From Clostridium_T sp040217795 (GTDB lineage: Bacteria; Bacillota; Clostridia; Clostridiales; Clostridiaceae): a DNA stretch of 35,644 nucleotides. The notes beneath the pieces are model-generated. The model searched no databases and was not told the DNA's origin. It worked only from the letters and a program-made list of their open reading frames with translations. The DNA lies in assembly GCA_040217795.1 (NCBI GenBank), contig JBEHWK010000015.1, positions 1 through 35,644 on the forward strand. The letters run 5' to 3'. A program made the translations under genes and the position numbers. Positions 1-6,938 of the stretch are shown here, piece after piece (the first letter of the stretch is position 1; each line of letters opens with the position of its first letter).

Positions 1-99
1 CTAGTAAGATCCCTTGAAGAACACAAGGTTGATAGGTGAGAGGTGTAAGTATGGTAACATATTCAGCTGACTCATACTAATAGATCGAGGGCTTGACCA
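1..99 (+). rRNA. 23S rRNA, 3' end (partial)
   Basis: The first ~99 bases match the conserved 3' terminus of bacterial 23S rRNA, including the stretch ACTAATAGATCGAGGGCTTG near the end and the final GACC. The gene is cut by the left edge of the window. It is followed by a spacer, 5S rRNA and two tRNAs, so the window opens in the last part of an rRNA operon reading rightward. The exact mature 3' end is estimated to within a few bases. Confidence 0.93.
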
Positions 100-130
100 A
101 TAAAAAACAACTGGATATTATGTGCAATTT

Positions 131-151
131 TGAAAGAACAAGATTCTTTCA
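131..151 (+). other. Hairpin in 23S-5S spacer
   Basis: TGAAAGAA (131-138) and TTCTTTCA (144-151) form a perfect 8-bp stem with a 5-nt loop just after the 23S 3' end. By position it could belong to the processing stem region of the rRNA precursor. There is no T-run after it, so it is not a terminator. Confidence 0.5.
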
Positions 152-159
152 AAAAAGTG

Positions 160-188
160 TTGACAAGTAGATGTCAGCATTATATAAT
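160..188 (+). promoter_or_regulatory. Consensus promoter inside the 23S-5S spacer
   Basis: TTGACA at 160-165 and TATAAT at 183-188 are separated by exactly 17 bp: a perfect sigma-A promoter about 30 bp upstream of 5S rRNA. It would allow 5S and the two following tRNAs to be transcribed independently of the upstream rRNA promoter. The sequence match is direct; activity is inferred. Confidence 0.7.
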
Positions 189-216
189 AGTCAATGTAAC
201 ATGCAACAAGACATTA

Positions 217-335
217 ATCTGGTAATGATGATACAAAGGTAACACCCCTTTCCATTCCGAACAGGAAGGTTAAGCTTTGAGATGCCGATGGTACTGCACG
301 GGAGACTGTGTGGGAGAGTAGGGAGTTGCCAGGTC
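217..335 (+). rRNA. 5S rRNA
   Basis: About 118 bases with the typical 5S layout. The terminal helix pairs CTGGTAA near 219 with TTGCCAG near 326-332. The internal block CATTCCGAACAGGAAGGTTAAG is characteristic of bacterial loop B and helix III, and GGGAGAGTAGG precedes the closing helix. Ends are good to a few bases. Confidence 0.93.
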
Positions 336-340
336 AACAT

Positions 341-417
341 GGATCTTTAGCTCAGTTGGTTAGAGCAACCGGCTCATAACCGGTAGGTCCGGGGTTCGAG
401 TCCCTGAAGGTCCACCA
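341..417 (+). tRNA. tRNA with CAT anticodon (likely tRNA-Ile2, possibly Met)
   Basis: A 77-nt cloverleaf with acceptor GGATCTT pairing AAGGTCC and an encoded CCA. The anticodon is CAT at 375-377. The body (GGATCTTTAGCTCAG at the 5' end and GGCTCATAACC around the anticodon) resembles the Firmicute tRNA-Ile2 whose C34 is modified to lysidine to read AUA, rather than elongator Met. Automatic tools usually call such genes Met, so the identity is my inference. It lies 6 bp after 5S and is co-transcribed with it. Confidence 0.9.
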
Positions 418-422
418 TTTTT

Positions 423-498
423 GGGGGTATAGCTCAGCTGGGAGAGCACCTGCCTTGCACGCAGGGGGTCAAGAGTTCGAATCTCTTTATCTCCACCA
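423..498 (+). tRNA. tRNA-Ala (TGC)
   Basis: A 76-nt cloverleaf with acceptor GGGGGTA pairing TATCTCC (two G-U wobbles), anticodon TGC at 456-458 and encoded CCA. tRNA-Ala(TGC) is a normal companion of rRNA operons. It is the last gene before the operon terminator. Confidence 0.95.
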
Positions 499-500
499 TG

Positions 501-535
501 AAAAGCCGTAAACTTTGAGTTTACGGCTTTTTTTA
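501..535 (+). terminator. rRNA operon terminator
   Basis: AAAAGCCGTAAAC (501-513) and GTTTACGGCTTTT pair perfectly around the loop TTTGA, followed by a T-run. It closes the 5S-tRNA transcript. The A-rich 5' arm could also work in reverse. Confidence 0.9.
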
Positions 536-699
536 TCGTGTAGGCGGGAATCTTGTCTAAGTGTTCTTTAACAGGCTTTATCCAGGTCTGGCACGTAGGG
601 CAGGTTCCCAGGCGAAAGTGACTTAATCACTTTATTACAAACCTATTTTTATTTGTATAAAAATAGTATAATAAATGTAAAAGATTAGAGGATAGAGTA

Positions 700-1209
700 A
701 TGCTATATAGGATAAAACAATTTTTTTGGGCAATAGAGTCATTTTATAAAAAAGTTGATATGGAGTTCATAGAAAGATATCTGGATGATGATGAAAAGAA
801 GTTATTTAATTTATTAAGTAAATCAGATAGAAATCATTCAATAAGAGTGGCAAAGGACTTATTGGAGTATGTGGAAAGCTTCAAGGAAACAGGTGTTTAT
901 ACAAGTAAGGTAAGGCTGGTGAAAGTAGCTTTATTACATGATATAGGCAAGATAGAGAGGCCTTTAAATGTTTTTGAAAAATCCATAATAGTATTATTAG
1001 ATAAATTAACAAAAGGAAAAATAAATAAATATAATAAATTTAAATTTATTGATATATATTATAATCATGCCGAAAAAGGTCATGACATGCTGGTGAGAAA
1101 AGGAAAGTACGATGCAGAGTTTCTTAATATTATAAAAGAACATCATAATACAGAGTATCAAGGCAATAAAATATTTCAGTTAATAAAATATTTTGATAAT
1201 AAAAATTAA
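700..1209 (+). CDS. HD-domain protein, predicted metal-dependent phosphohydrolase
   Basis: A 169-aa soluble protein with an HD-superfamily signature: a His near residue 46 (NHSIRVA), the HD pair at about 80-81 in LLHDIGK, and further His residues in YYNHAEKGH and KEHHNT. These are the usual metal ligands, so phosphohydrolase chemistry (often on nucleotides) is expected; the substrate is unknown. The ATG at 700 has an AGAGGA ribosome site 8 bp upstream, and a TATAAT at 667-672 is a probable -10 with a poor -35. The stop is 11 bp before niaR, so the two are likely co-transcribed. The hairpin 615-633 lies upstream of this promoter. Confidence 0.85.
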   Translation: MLYRIKQFFWAIESFYKKVDMEFIERYLDDDEKKLFNLLSKSDRNHSIRVAKDLLEYVESFKETGVYTSKVRLVKVALLHDIGKIERPLNVFEKSIIVLLDKLTKGKINKYNKFKFIDIYYNHAEKGHDMLVRKGKYDAEFLNIIKEHHNTEYQGNKIFQLIKYFDNKN

Positions 1210-1220
1210 CGAGGTGCAAA

Positions 1221-1733
1221 ATGGATAGCAGAGAAAGAAGAAAGAAATTAGAAAATTGTATAGTAAACAGCTGCAAGCCATTAAAAGGAAGTGAACTTGC
1301 TAATATGTTCGGTGTTACAAGGCAGGTAATAGTAAAAGACATAGCCATAATAAGAGCAGCAGGAAGCAATATTATAGCTACACCGGATGGATATGTAACA
1401 AATAAAGAGAACTTCAGATATAAAAAGGTTTTAGCTCTTTCACATAGTAGAGATGAAATGGTCAGGGAATTGGAGCTGGTTATAAAATATGGAGGAATAA
1501 TTGAGGATGTAATTATAGAGCATCCTATTTATGGAGAACTTAAAGGAAACCTTATGATAAGAAATTTAAATGATTTAAATAATTTTTTAGATAAGTATAA
1601 ACAGTATAATGCAAAACCATTATCTACACTGACAGGAGGAATACATCTGCATACAATTTCTACGGAAAAAAAAGAAGACATGGAAATGATAATGAAAGAC
1701 TTAGAAGAAGCTGGTTATTTATTAAAGGATTAA
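1221..1733 (+). CDS. niaR: Transcription repressor NiaR (niacin-responsive)
   Basis: A 170-aa protein made of an N-terminal winged helix-turn-helix (residues ~5-60, with ELANMFGVTRQVIVKDI as the recognition region) and a C-terminal 3H domain. The domain's histidines appear at about H75 (LSHSRDEM), H101 (IEHPIYGEL) and H142/H144 (GGIHLHT), which in the family bind metal and sense nicotinic acid. NiaR/YrxA proteins repress NAD biosynthesis and niacin transport genes. No nadABC or niaP gene is in the window, so its targets are elsewhere. Start ATG 1221 follows GAGGTG. It is tightly packed between the HD gene and a flavoprotein gene (ATG 31 bp on). Confidence 0.92.
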   Translation: MDSRERRKKLENCIVNSCKPLKGSELANMFGVTRQVIVKDIAIIRAAGSNIIATPDGYVTNKENFRYKKVLALSHSRDEMVRELELVIKYGGIIEDVIIEHPIYGELKGNLMIRNLNDLNNFLDKYKQYNAKPLSTLTGGIHLHTISTEKKEDMEMIMKDLEEAGYLLKD

Positions 1734-1764
1734 AATTAATTTGATGAGACAGAGGTTGAATATT

Positions 1765-3162
1765 ATGGATTATGATGTATTAATACTTGGGGGCGGAATT
1801 ATTGGGTGTTCTGTTGCTTATGAACTTTCGAAATATAATCTAAACATAGCATTAATAGAAAAAGATTATGATATTGCAGACGATTTATCTTTTATTAATA
1901 CAGCAATAGTATATGATGGAGCTGAATGTTCCAATGATTTGATGTCATCGCTGGAGAACTTGGGGAATGGTCTCATTGAAGAGATAGCAACCAAACTTAA
2001 TGTTCCTTTTAAAAGGATAGGGTCATTGAGAATTGCCCAAACTGATGTGGCAGTTCAAAAATTGTTCAGAATGTATGACAGGGCAAAAAAAAGAGGAATA
2101 AAAGATATTCATTTGTTAGATCATGAACAAGTGCTGGAAATTGACCCTAATTTAAATGTACATGTAAAAAAGGCTCTATATTCTCAGAATACAGCTGTAA
2201 TAAGCCCTTATGATTTAGCACTGGCCTATGCTGAAGTAGCTGCAGATAATGGGGTTATGTTCAGGCTTGAAGAAGACGTTGTAAACATAAAAAAACTTAC
2301 TAATGGATTCAGGGTAAAGACAAATAAAAATAAGTTTACCTGTAAAGTAGTTATAAACACTATAACGGGAGAACAGTACAACTTAAATGTTCCAATTGAA
2401 AAAGAAAATAAGTTTGATAAAAAATTATACCATCTATTGATAGACAATAGTTTTAATGAATTTAATAATTTTTTAGTTATTAATGAACTAGAGGAAACAA
2501 ATGGATTTGTATTTCAGACACCTACCCTTTCATTGGGTACATTAGTTGCAATAAAAAGTGATGTATCCTTATCCTATGATGAACTAATAAAAACAGCAAA
2601 CAGTATATTGCCAAGCTTAAGCAAGAAAAATATAAATTATATGTTTTCTGATGAATTTAACGTAGATTCAATGTTAATTGATGAAAGTGAAATATCAAAG
2701 GGATATATTAATATTACCGGAGATCATTATGGAGAGGTTACAATTGCGCCTGCATTATCTCAGATCCTTTGTGATACAATAGTAAAAAATCTTAATTGTA
2801 CTTTAAAAAGACAATTTATTGATAGGAGAAGAGAGTACTACAGATTCAGGGAACTGACAAATGAACAAAGAAATGAATTAATTGAACTAGACAGCAGATA
2901 TGGGAAAATGGTTTGTATATGCAATACAATTACTGAAGGTGAAATAGTTGAAGCAATAAGAAGGCCCTTGGGAGCAAGGACAGTTGAGGGTGTGAAGAGA
3001 AGAATAGGAGCTACTTTTGGAAATTGTCATGGATCCTATTGCATAGATAAAATTGTAAATATACTCGCCAGGGAGATGGATAAGAAGCCCACTGATATTG
3101 TTGAAGACTCAAGGAATTCTAATTTACTTGTTTCAAGAATAAAAGAATTTGATAAGGTATAG
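1765..3162 (+). CDS. FAD-dependent oxidoreductase, divergent GlpA-like, with BFD-type [2Fe-2S] domain
   Basis: About 465 aa. Residues 1-30 hold the dinucleotide-binding motif GGGIIGCS followed by the acidic end of strand 2 (ALIEKD), as in the DAO/GlpA family. The C-terminal ~60 residues carry CIC (MVCICNTITEGE) and CHGSYC, the four cysteines of a BFD-like [2Fe-2S] domain. I chose ATG 1765 because AGAGGT lies 8 bp before it; an in-frame TTG/ATG at 1741/1744 lacks a site. Compared with typical GlpA-like enzymes, the active-site strip after the FAD motif is altered (FINTAIVYDGAE where family members have ANSGI-HAGY), so it may have a different substrate or be losing function. Glycerol-3-phosphate activity should not be assumed. 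It sits in the niaR run and precedes a short DUF1667 gene. Confidence 0.8.
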   Translation: MDYDVLILGGGIIGCSVAYELSKYNLNIALIEKDYDIADDLSFINTAIVYDGAECSNDLMSSLENLGNGLIEEIATKLNVPFKRIGSLRIAQTDVAVQKLFRMYDRAKKRGIKDIHLLDHEQVLEIDPNLNVHVKKALYSQNTAVISPYDLALAYAEVAADNGVMFRLEEDVVNIKKLTNGFRVKTNKNKFTCKVVINTITGEQYNLNVPIEKENKFDKKLYHLLIDNSFNEFNNFLVINELEETNGFVFQTPTLSLGTLVAIKSDVSLSYDELIKTANSILPSLSKKNINYMFSDEFNVDSMLIDESEISKGYINITGDHYGEVTIAPALSQILCDTIVKNLNCTLKRQFIDRRREYYRFRELTNEQRNELIELDSRYGKMVCICNTITEGEIVEAIRRPLGARTVEGVKRRIGATFGNCHGSYCIDKIVNILAREMDKKPTDIVEDSRNSNLLVSRIKEFDKV

Positions 3163-3175
3163 AGAGGATTAATAA

Positions 3176-3412
3176 ATGAAAAAAAAGGGCATTTTCACAA
3201 GTGTGGTACGTACAAAAAATAATGATAAATATAGAGTGATCCCCGTAAAGAGCAGTGAAGAAGTAAATGTTGAACTTTGGCAGGAGTTTTCAAAAATATT
3301 AAGCAGAGTATATGCAAATATTCCCATAGAATGTGGAGATGTAATATGTTCCAATATATTAAATACAGGTATAGATATTTTGTGCACAAGAAGTATAGAA
3401 AAAGATATATGA
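3176..3412 (+). CDS. DUF1667 protein, N-terminally short
   Basis: 78 aa, beginning at ATG 3176 with AGAGAGG upstream, 13 bp after the flavoprotein stop. It aligns by eye to the C-terminal two thirds of DUF1667 (VIPVKSSEEV, IPIECGDVICSNILNTGIDILCTR). DUF1667 proteins usually have an extra ~40 residues at the N-terminus with a Cys-x-x-Cys cluster, and travel with a GlpA-like flavoprotein and a second FAD/NAD oxidoreductase. Here both the cysteine cluster and the second oxidoreductase are missing. It may be a reduced but used subunit or a relic; the intact ribosome site and frame favour expression. Confidence 0.7.
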   Translation: MKKKGIFTSVVRTKNNDKYRVIPVKSSEEVNVELWQEFSKILSRVYANIPIECGDVICSNILNTGIDILCTRSIEKDI

Positions 3413-3421
3413 AGGCAACCA

Positions 3422-3451
3422 TTGACAAAAATATAAATATAAATATATAAT
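3422..3451 (+). promoter_or_regulatory. Promoter of the T-box/serS unit
   Basis: TTGACA (3422-3427) and TATAAT (3446-3451), both perfect, with an 18-bp spacer. It lies just upstream of the T-box leader and 10 bp after the DUF1667 stop, so serS has its own start. Confidence 0.8.
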
Positions 3452-3462
3452 AAGTTTAAATA

Positions 3463-3690
3463 TGAAAACTAGTGAAGAGGCTAGTAATAACTCATTAAGC
3501 TTAAAGAGAATCAGTGGTTGGTGAAAACTGATACTTAGGGGTTATGAATCCACCTCAGAGGGACTGTGATTAAGCAGTACGGATTTTACCGTTATTAAAA
3601 TTAAGAGGATAGTAATTCTTATATTATTATCAATTAGGGTGGCAACGCGGAGTCTTTCGTCCCTACAGGGGATAAAGGCTCTTTTTTTAT
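3463..3690 (+). promoter_or_regulatory. T-box riboswitch (serine specific)
   Basis: A leader with the diagnostic T-box AGGGTGGCAACGCGG at 3636-3650, just before a terminator whose arms are GAGTCTTTCGTCCC (3650-3663) and GGGGATAAAGGCTC (3668-3681) followed by seven T. Stem I contains a specifier region GAATCCACCTC in which TCC (3549-3551), a serine codon, fits the usual GAA-codon-A context. Uncharged tRNA-Ser pairing with the specifier and the T-box bulge would stabilise the antiterminator and turn on serS. The precise 5' end is estimated. Confidence 0.92.
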
Positions 3691-3724
3691 TGAAAAAATA
3701 ACTTAATTGAGAGGAGAATAAAAA

Positions 3725-5002
3725 ATGTTAGATTTAAAAAGAATCAGAAATAATCCGGAAGAAATTAAAAAAGCACTGGCTGACAGAGGAGAAGACTTCG
3801 ATGTATCAGTAATTGATGAAATCGTAAATTTAGATGAAGAAAGAAGAAAAATACTAGTTGAGGTTGAAACTTTAAAAAGCAAAAGGAATTCAGTATCAGC
3901 TGAAATACCAAAGTTAAAAAAGGCTGGAGAAGATGTTGCTCCTATAATGAAGGAAATGAAGGAAATCGGAGAAACAATTAAAAACCTCGATTCAAGAATC
4001 AGTGAAATAGATGAGAAATTACAATATATTATGTACAGAATACCAAATATACCTAATCCTCAAGTTCCAGATGGGAAAACAGATGAGGACAATGTTGAAA
4101 TAAAAAGATGGGGAGAACAAGCAACCTTTGATTTTGAGGCAAAAGCCCATTGGGATGTTGGATCAGATTTAGGAATTCTGGATTTTGAAAGAGCTGGCAA
4201 GGTTTCAGGGTCAAGATTCACAATCTACAAAGGATTAGGTGCAAGGCTTGAAAGATCAATAATAAGTTATTTTCTGGATAAGCATACATTTGAAAATGGA
4301 TATACAGAAGTCTTACCTCCATATATGGTAAACAGAGAATCTATGACAGGAACAGGTCAGTTGCCTAAATTTGAAGAGGATGCTTTCAGATTAGACAACA
4401 ATGGATATTTCCTGATACCTACTGCAGAGGTTCCTGTAACAAATATGTACAGGGATGAAATAATAAAGGGAGAAGAACTTCCTATAAAGCATGCTGCATA
4501 TTCAGCTTGTTTCAGGGCAGAGGCTGGTTCTGCGGGAAGAGATACAAGAGGATTGATAAGACAACATCAATTTAACAAGGTTGAATTAGTTAAGTTCTGT
4601 AAGCCGGAGGAAAGCTATAATGAGCTGGATAAACTGGTAATGGATGCAGAGTCAGTTTTACAAGGACTAGGGTTGCCATATAGAATAGTAAGAATATGTA
4701 AAGGTGATTTAGGATTCACTGCAGCATTGAAATATGATATTGAAGTATGGATGCCAAGTTATAACAGGTATGTAGAAATATCAAGCTGTTCTAACTTTGA
4801 AGATTTCCAGTCAAGAAGGGCTAATATTAGATATAAGGAAGATCAGGGTTCTAAACCACAATTTGTTCATACATTGAATGGGTCAGGTGTTGCAATAGGA
4901 AGAACAGTTGCAGCAATTCTTGAAAACTTCCAGCAGGCAGACGGAACTGTAGTTGTTCCAGAAGTATTAAGAAAATACATGGGATTTGATGCCATAAAAT
5001 AA
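3725..5002 (+). CDS. serS: Seryl-tRNA synthetase
   Basis: 425 aa, the usual length of bacterial SerRS. Residues ~1-110 form the charged, helical tRNA-binding arm (coiled coil with many Lys/Glu). The class II core follows, with TAEVPVTN, motif 2 around FRAEAGSAGRDTRGLIR and motif 3 in GRTVAAILENFQ near the C-terminus. It charges tRNA-Ser with serine. ATG 3725 has AGAGGAG 9 bp upstream. The gene is monocistronic: T-box before it, strong terminator after it. Four tRNA-Ser genes lie about 5 kb downstream. Confidence 0.98.
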   Translation: MLDLKRIRNNPEEIKKALADRGEDFDVSVIDEIVNLDEERRKILVEVETLKSKRNSVSAEIPKLKKAGEDVAPIMKEMKEIGETIKNLDSRISEIDEKLQYIMYRIPNIPNPQVPDGKTDEDNVEIKRWGEQATFDFEAKAHWDVGSDLGILDFERAGKVSGSRFTIYKGLGARLERSIISYFLDKHTFENGYTEVLPPYMVNRESMTGTGQLPKFEEDAFRLDNNGYFLIPTAEVPVTNMYRDEIIKGEELPIKHAAYSACFRAEAGSAGRDTRGLIRQHQFNKVELVKFCKPEESYNELDKLVMDAESVLQGLGLPYRIVRICKGDLGFTAALKYDIEVWMPSYNRYVEISSCSNFEDFQSRRANIRYKEDQGSKPQFVHTLNGSGVAIGRTVAAILENFQQADGTVVVPEVLRKYMGFDAIK

Positions 5003-5011
5003 GTTTAACAT

Positions 5012-5053
5012 AAAATGTCCAATGAAACTGCACAAGTTCATTGGACATTTTTA
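5012..5053 (+). terminator. serS terminator
   Basis: AAAATGTCCAATGAA (5012-5026) and TTCATTGGACATTTT (5037-5051) pair over 15 bp with a 10-nt loop, ending in TTTTTATTT. Confidence 0.93.
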
Positions 5054-5172
5054 TTTCGGTAAAAAACTTTACAAGTGGCTCGATATGAGGTTTTCATGTG
5101 GGTGGGAAAAAGTTTCAGGTTTTGGGAAATTGGACAACAATCAGAGCTTAGGACCAGAGTGATCCCAAGTCA

Positions 5173-5201
5173 TTGAAAACGATATACACAGGTGATATAA
5201 C
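5173..5201 (+). promoter_or_regulatory. Promoter of the alpha-glucoside PTS operon with overlapping cre-like site
   Basis: TTGAAA (5173-5178) and TATAAC (5196-5201) with a 17-bp spacer; a TG one base before the -10 makes it an extended -10 promoter. TGAAAACGATATACA (5174-5188) overlaps the -35 and spacer and resembles the CcpA catabolite-repression element, though the right half is one base out of register with the consensus. Repression by CcpA in glucose is therefore inferred, not certain. Confidence 0.55.
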
Positions 5202-5254
5202 ATTATTGAGGGAAGACAAAAGTTAAAATTGAGATTTATGGGAGGTTATTAAAA

Positions 5255-6850
5255 ATGATGCAAAAAGTTCAACGTTTTGGTGCGGCAATGTTCGTTCCAG
5301 TATTATTCTTTGCTTTTTATGGTATGGTTGTAGGATTTTCAATCTTATTTACAAATCCTGAAATCATGGGGGCAATAGCCAATAAGGGTACAGCATGGTA
5401 CAACTTTTGGTATGTAGTTCAGCAAGGGGGATGGACGGTATTTAATCAACTGCCGTTATTATTCGTAGTAGGATTGCCAATAGCATTGGCTAAAAAAGCA
5501 CAAGCAAGAGCTTGTTTGGAAGCTCTAATAATTTACTTGACATTTAATTACTTTATTAATGCGATACTTACTCTTTCAGGTTCAACCTTTGGTGTTAACT
5601 TTGATGCGCCACCAGGAGTTACCAATGGGGTTTCAAGCGGACTTGCAATGATAGCAGGTATCAAAACTCTTGATACAGGGATGGTTGGAGCAATTTTAAT
5701 TGCAGGTATAGCGGTTTATCTTCATGGTAAGTTTTTTGAAAAGAAATTACCTGATTATTTAGGGATTTTCCAAGGTTCATGTTTTGTTGCAATTATAGGA
5801 TTTATAGTTATGATTCCAGTGGCATTAGCAATGTGTTTTGTTTGGCCAAAAGTTCAATTAGGAATTGGAACATTACAAGGGTTCTTAGCTTCATCAGGTG
5901 TTGTTGGAGTATGGATATATACATTCCTGGAACGTATTTTGATTCCAACAGGATTACATCATTTCATATACGGGCCATTCATTTTCGGGCCTGCTGTAGT
6001 TGAAGGTGGAATAGCTTCATATTGGCCAAAACATTTAGCAGAATTTGCTGCAAGCACAAAACCATTAAGAGAGTTGTTCCCTGCGGGAGGATTTGCTCTT
6101 CATGGTTCAAGCAAGATTTTTGGATGTACCGGTATAGCCTTGGCTATGTATGCAACTGCAAAACCAGAAAAGAAAAAAATAGTTGCAGGGCTTCTTATAC
6201 CAGCTGTTGCAACTGCAGTTATAGCAGGAATTACAGAACCTCTTGAATTTACATTCCTGTTTATAGCACCAGCATTGTTTGCAGTTCATGCATTTCTGGC
6301 AGCAACATTAGCAGCAACAACATATTCTTTTGGAATAGCAGGAAACTTTGGAGGCGGTTTGATAGATTTCCTTTCACAAAACTGGCTTCCATTATTTAAG
6401 AACCACTCAGGAGCGTATATAACACAAATAGTAATAGGTTTATGTTTTACAGCAATCTACTTCTTTGTATTCAGATTCCTTATAGTAAAATTCAATTTTG
6501 CGACTCCAGGCCGTGAAGAAGATGATGAGGAAGCAAAACTTTATACCAAGGCTGATTACAAAGCTAAAAAAGGGGCAACTGCAGAAGGCAAAAGAAGTCC
6601 ATTAGAAGGCAGTCAAGCATATCAGTTTCTGGAAGCATTAGGTGGAAGTGAAAATATTGTAGATGTCACTAACTGCGCAACAAGACTTCGTGTATCTGTA
6701 AAAGATGAAAGTAAACTGGCTTCTGATAAGGCTTTTAAAAGTGCCGGAGCACATGGAGTTGTAAGAAATGGTAAAGCAATTCAAATTATTGTAGGATTAT
6801 CGGTTCCTCAGGTTAGGGAAGAATTTGAAGTTTTAGTTGGAAAAATATAA
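5255..6850 (+). CDS. glvC: PTS alpha-glucoside transporter, EIICB
   Basis: A 531-aa membrane permease of the phosphotransferase system, glucose superfamily, alpha-glucoside subfamily (MalP/GlvC/AglA-like). Residues ~1-430 are the EIIC channel with many hydrophobic helices and conserved pieces such as RILIPTGLHHFIYGPF and GITEPLEFTFLFIAP. After a charged linker (~440-455) the EIIB domain carries the phospho-cysteine C474 in NCATRLRV. It imports maltose or related alpha-glucosides as 6-phosphates. There is no EIIA domain; the free EIIA gene 1.5 kb downstream can supply it. ATG 5255 follows GGGAGGTT. The exact sugar cannot be read from sequence. Confidence 0.93.
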   Translation: MMQKVQRFGAAMFVPVLFFAFYGMVVGFSILFTNPEIMGAIANKGTAWYNFWYVVQQGGWTVFNQLPLLFVVGLPIALAKKAQARACLEALIIYLTFNYFINAILTLSGSTFGVNFDAPPGVTNGVSSGLAMIAGIKTLDTGMVGAILIAGIAVYLHGKFFEKKLPDYLGIFQGSCFVAIIGFIVMIPVALAMCFVWPKVQLGIGTLQGFLASSGVVGVWIYTFLERILIPTGLHHFIYGPFIFGPAVVEGGIASYWPKHLAEFAASTKPLRELFPAGGFALHGSSKIFGCTGIALAMYATAKPEKKKIVAGLLIPAVATAVIAGITEPLEFTFLFIAPALFAVHAFLAATLAATTYSFGIAGNFGGGLIDFLSQNWLPLFKNHSGAYITQIVIGLCFTAIYFFVFRFLIVKFNFATPGREEDDEEAKLYTKADYKAKKGATAEGKRSPLEGSQAYQFLEALGGSENIVDVTNCATRLRVSVKDESKLASDKAFKSAGAHGVVRNGKAIQIIVGLSVPQVREEFEVLVGKI

Positions 6851-6859
6851 ATAATTATC

Positions 6860-6896
6860 ACTTCAATAGGCAGCAGTGGCTGCTGCCCATCGAAGT
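6860..6896 (+). other. Intercistronic hairpin between PTS and glucosidase genes
   Basis: GGCAGCAG (6869-6876) and CTGCTGCC (6880-6887) form a GC-rich 8-bp stem with loop TGG, inside an outer pair ACTTC (6860-6864) / GAAGT (6892-6896). There is no T-run, so it is unlikely to be an ordinary terminator. It may set mRNA stability between the two cistrons. Confidence 0.7.
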
Positions 6897-6938
6897 TAAA
6901 TAAAATATAAATTAAAGATTTTGAGGGGGATATAAACA

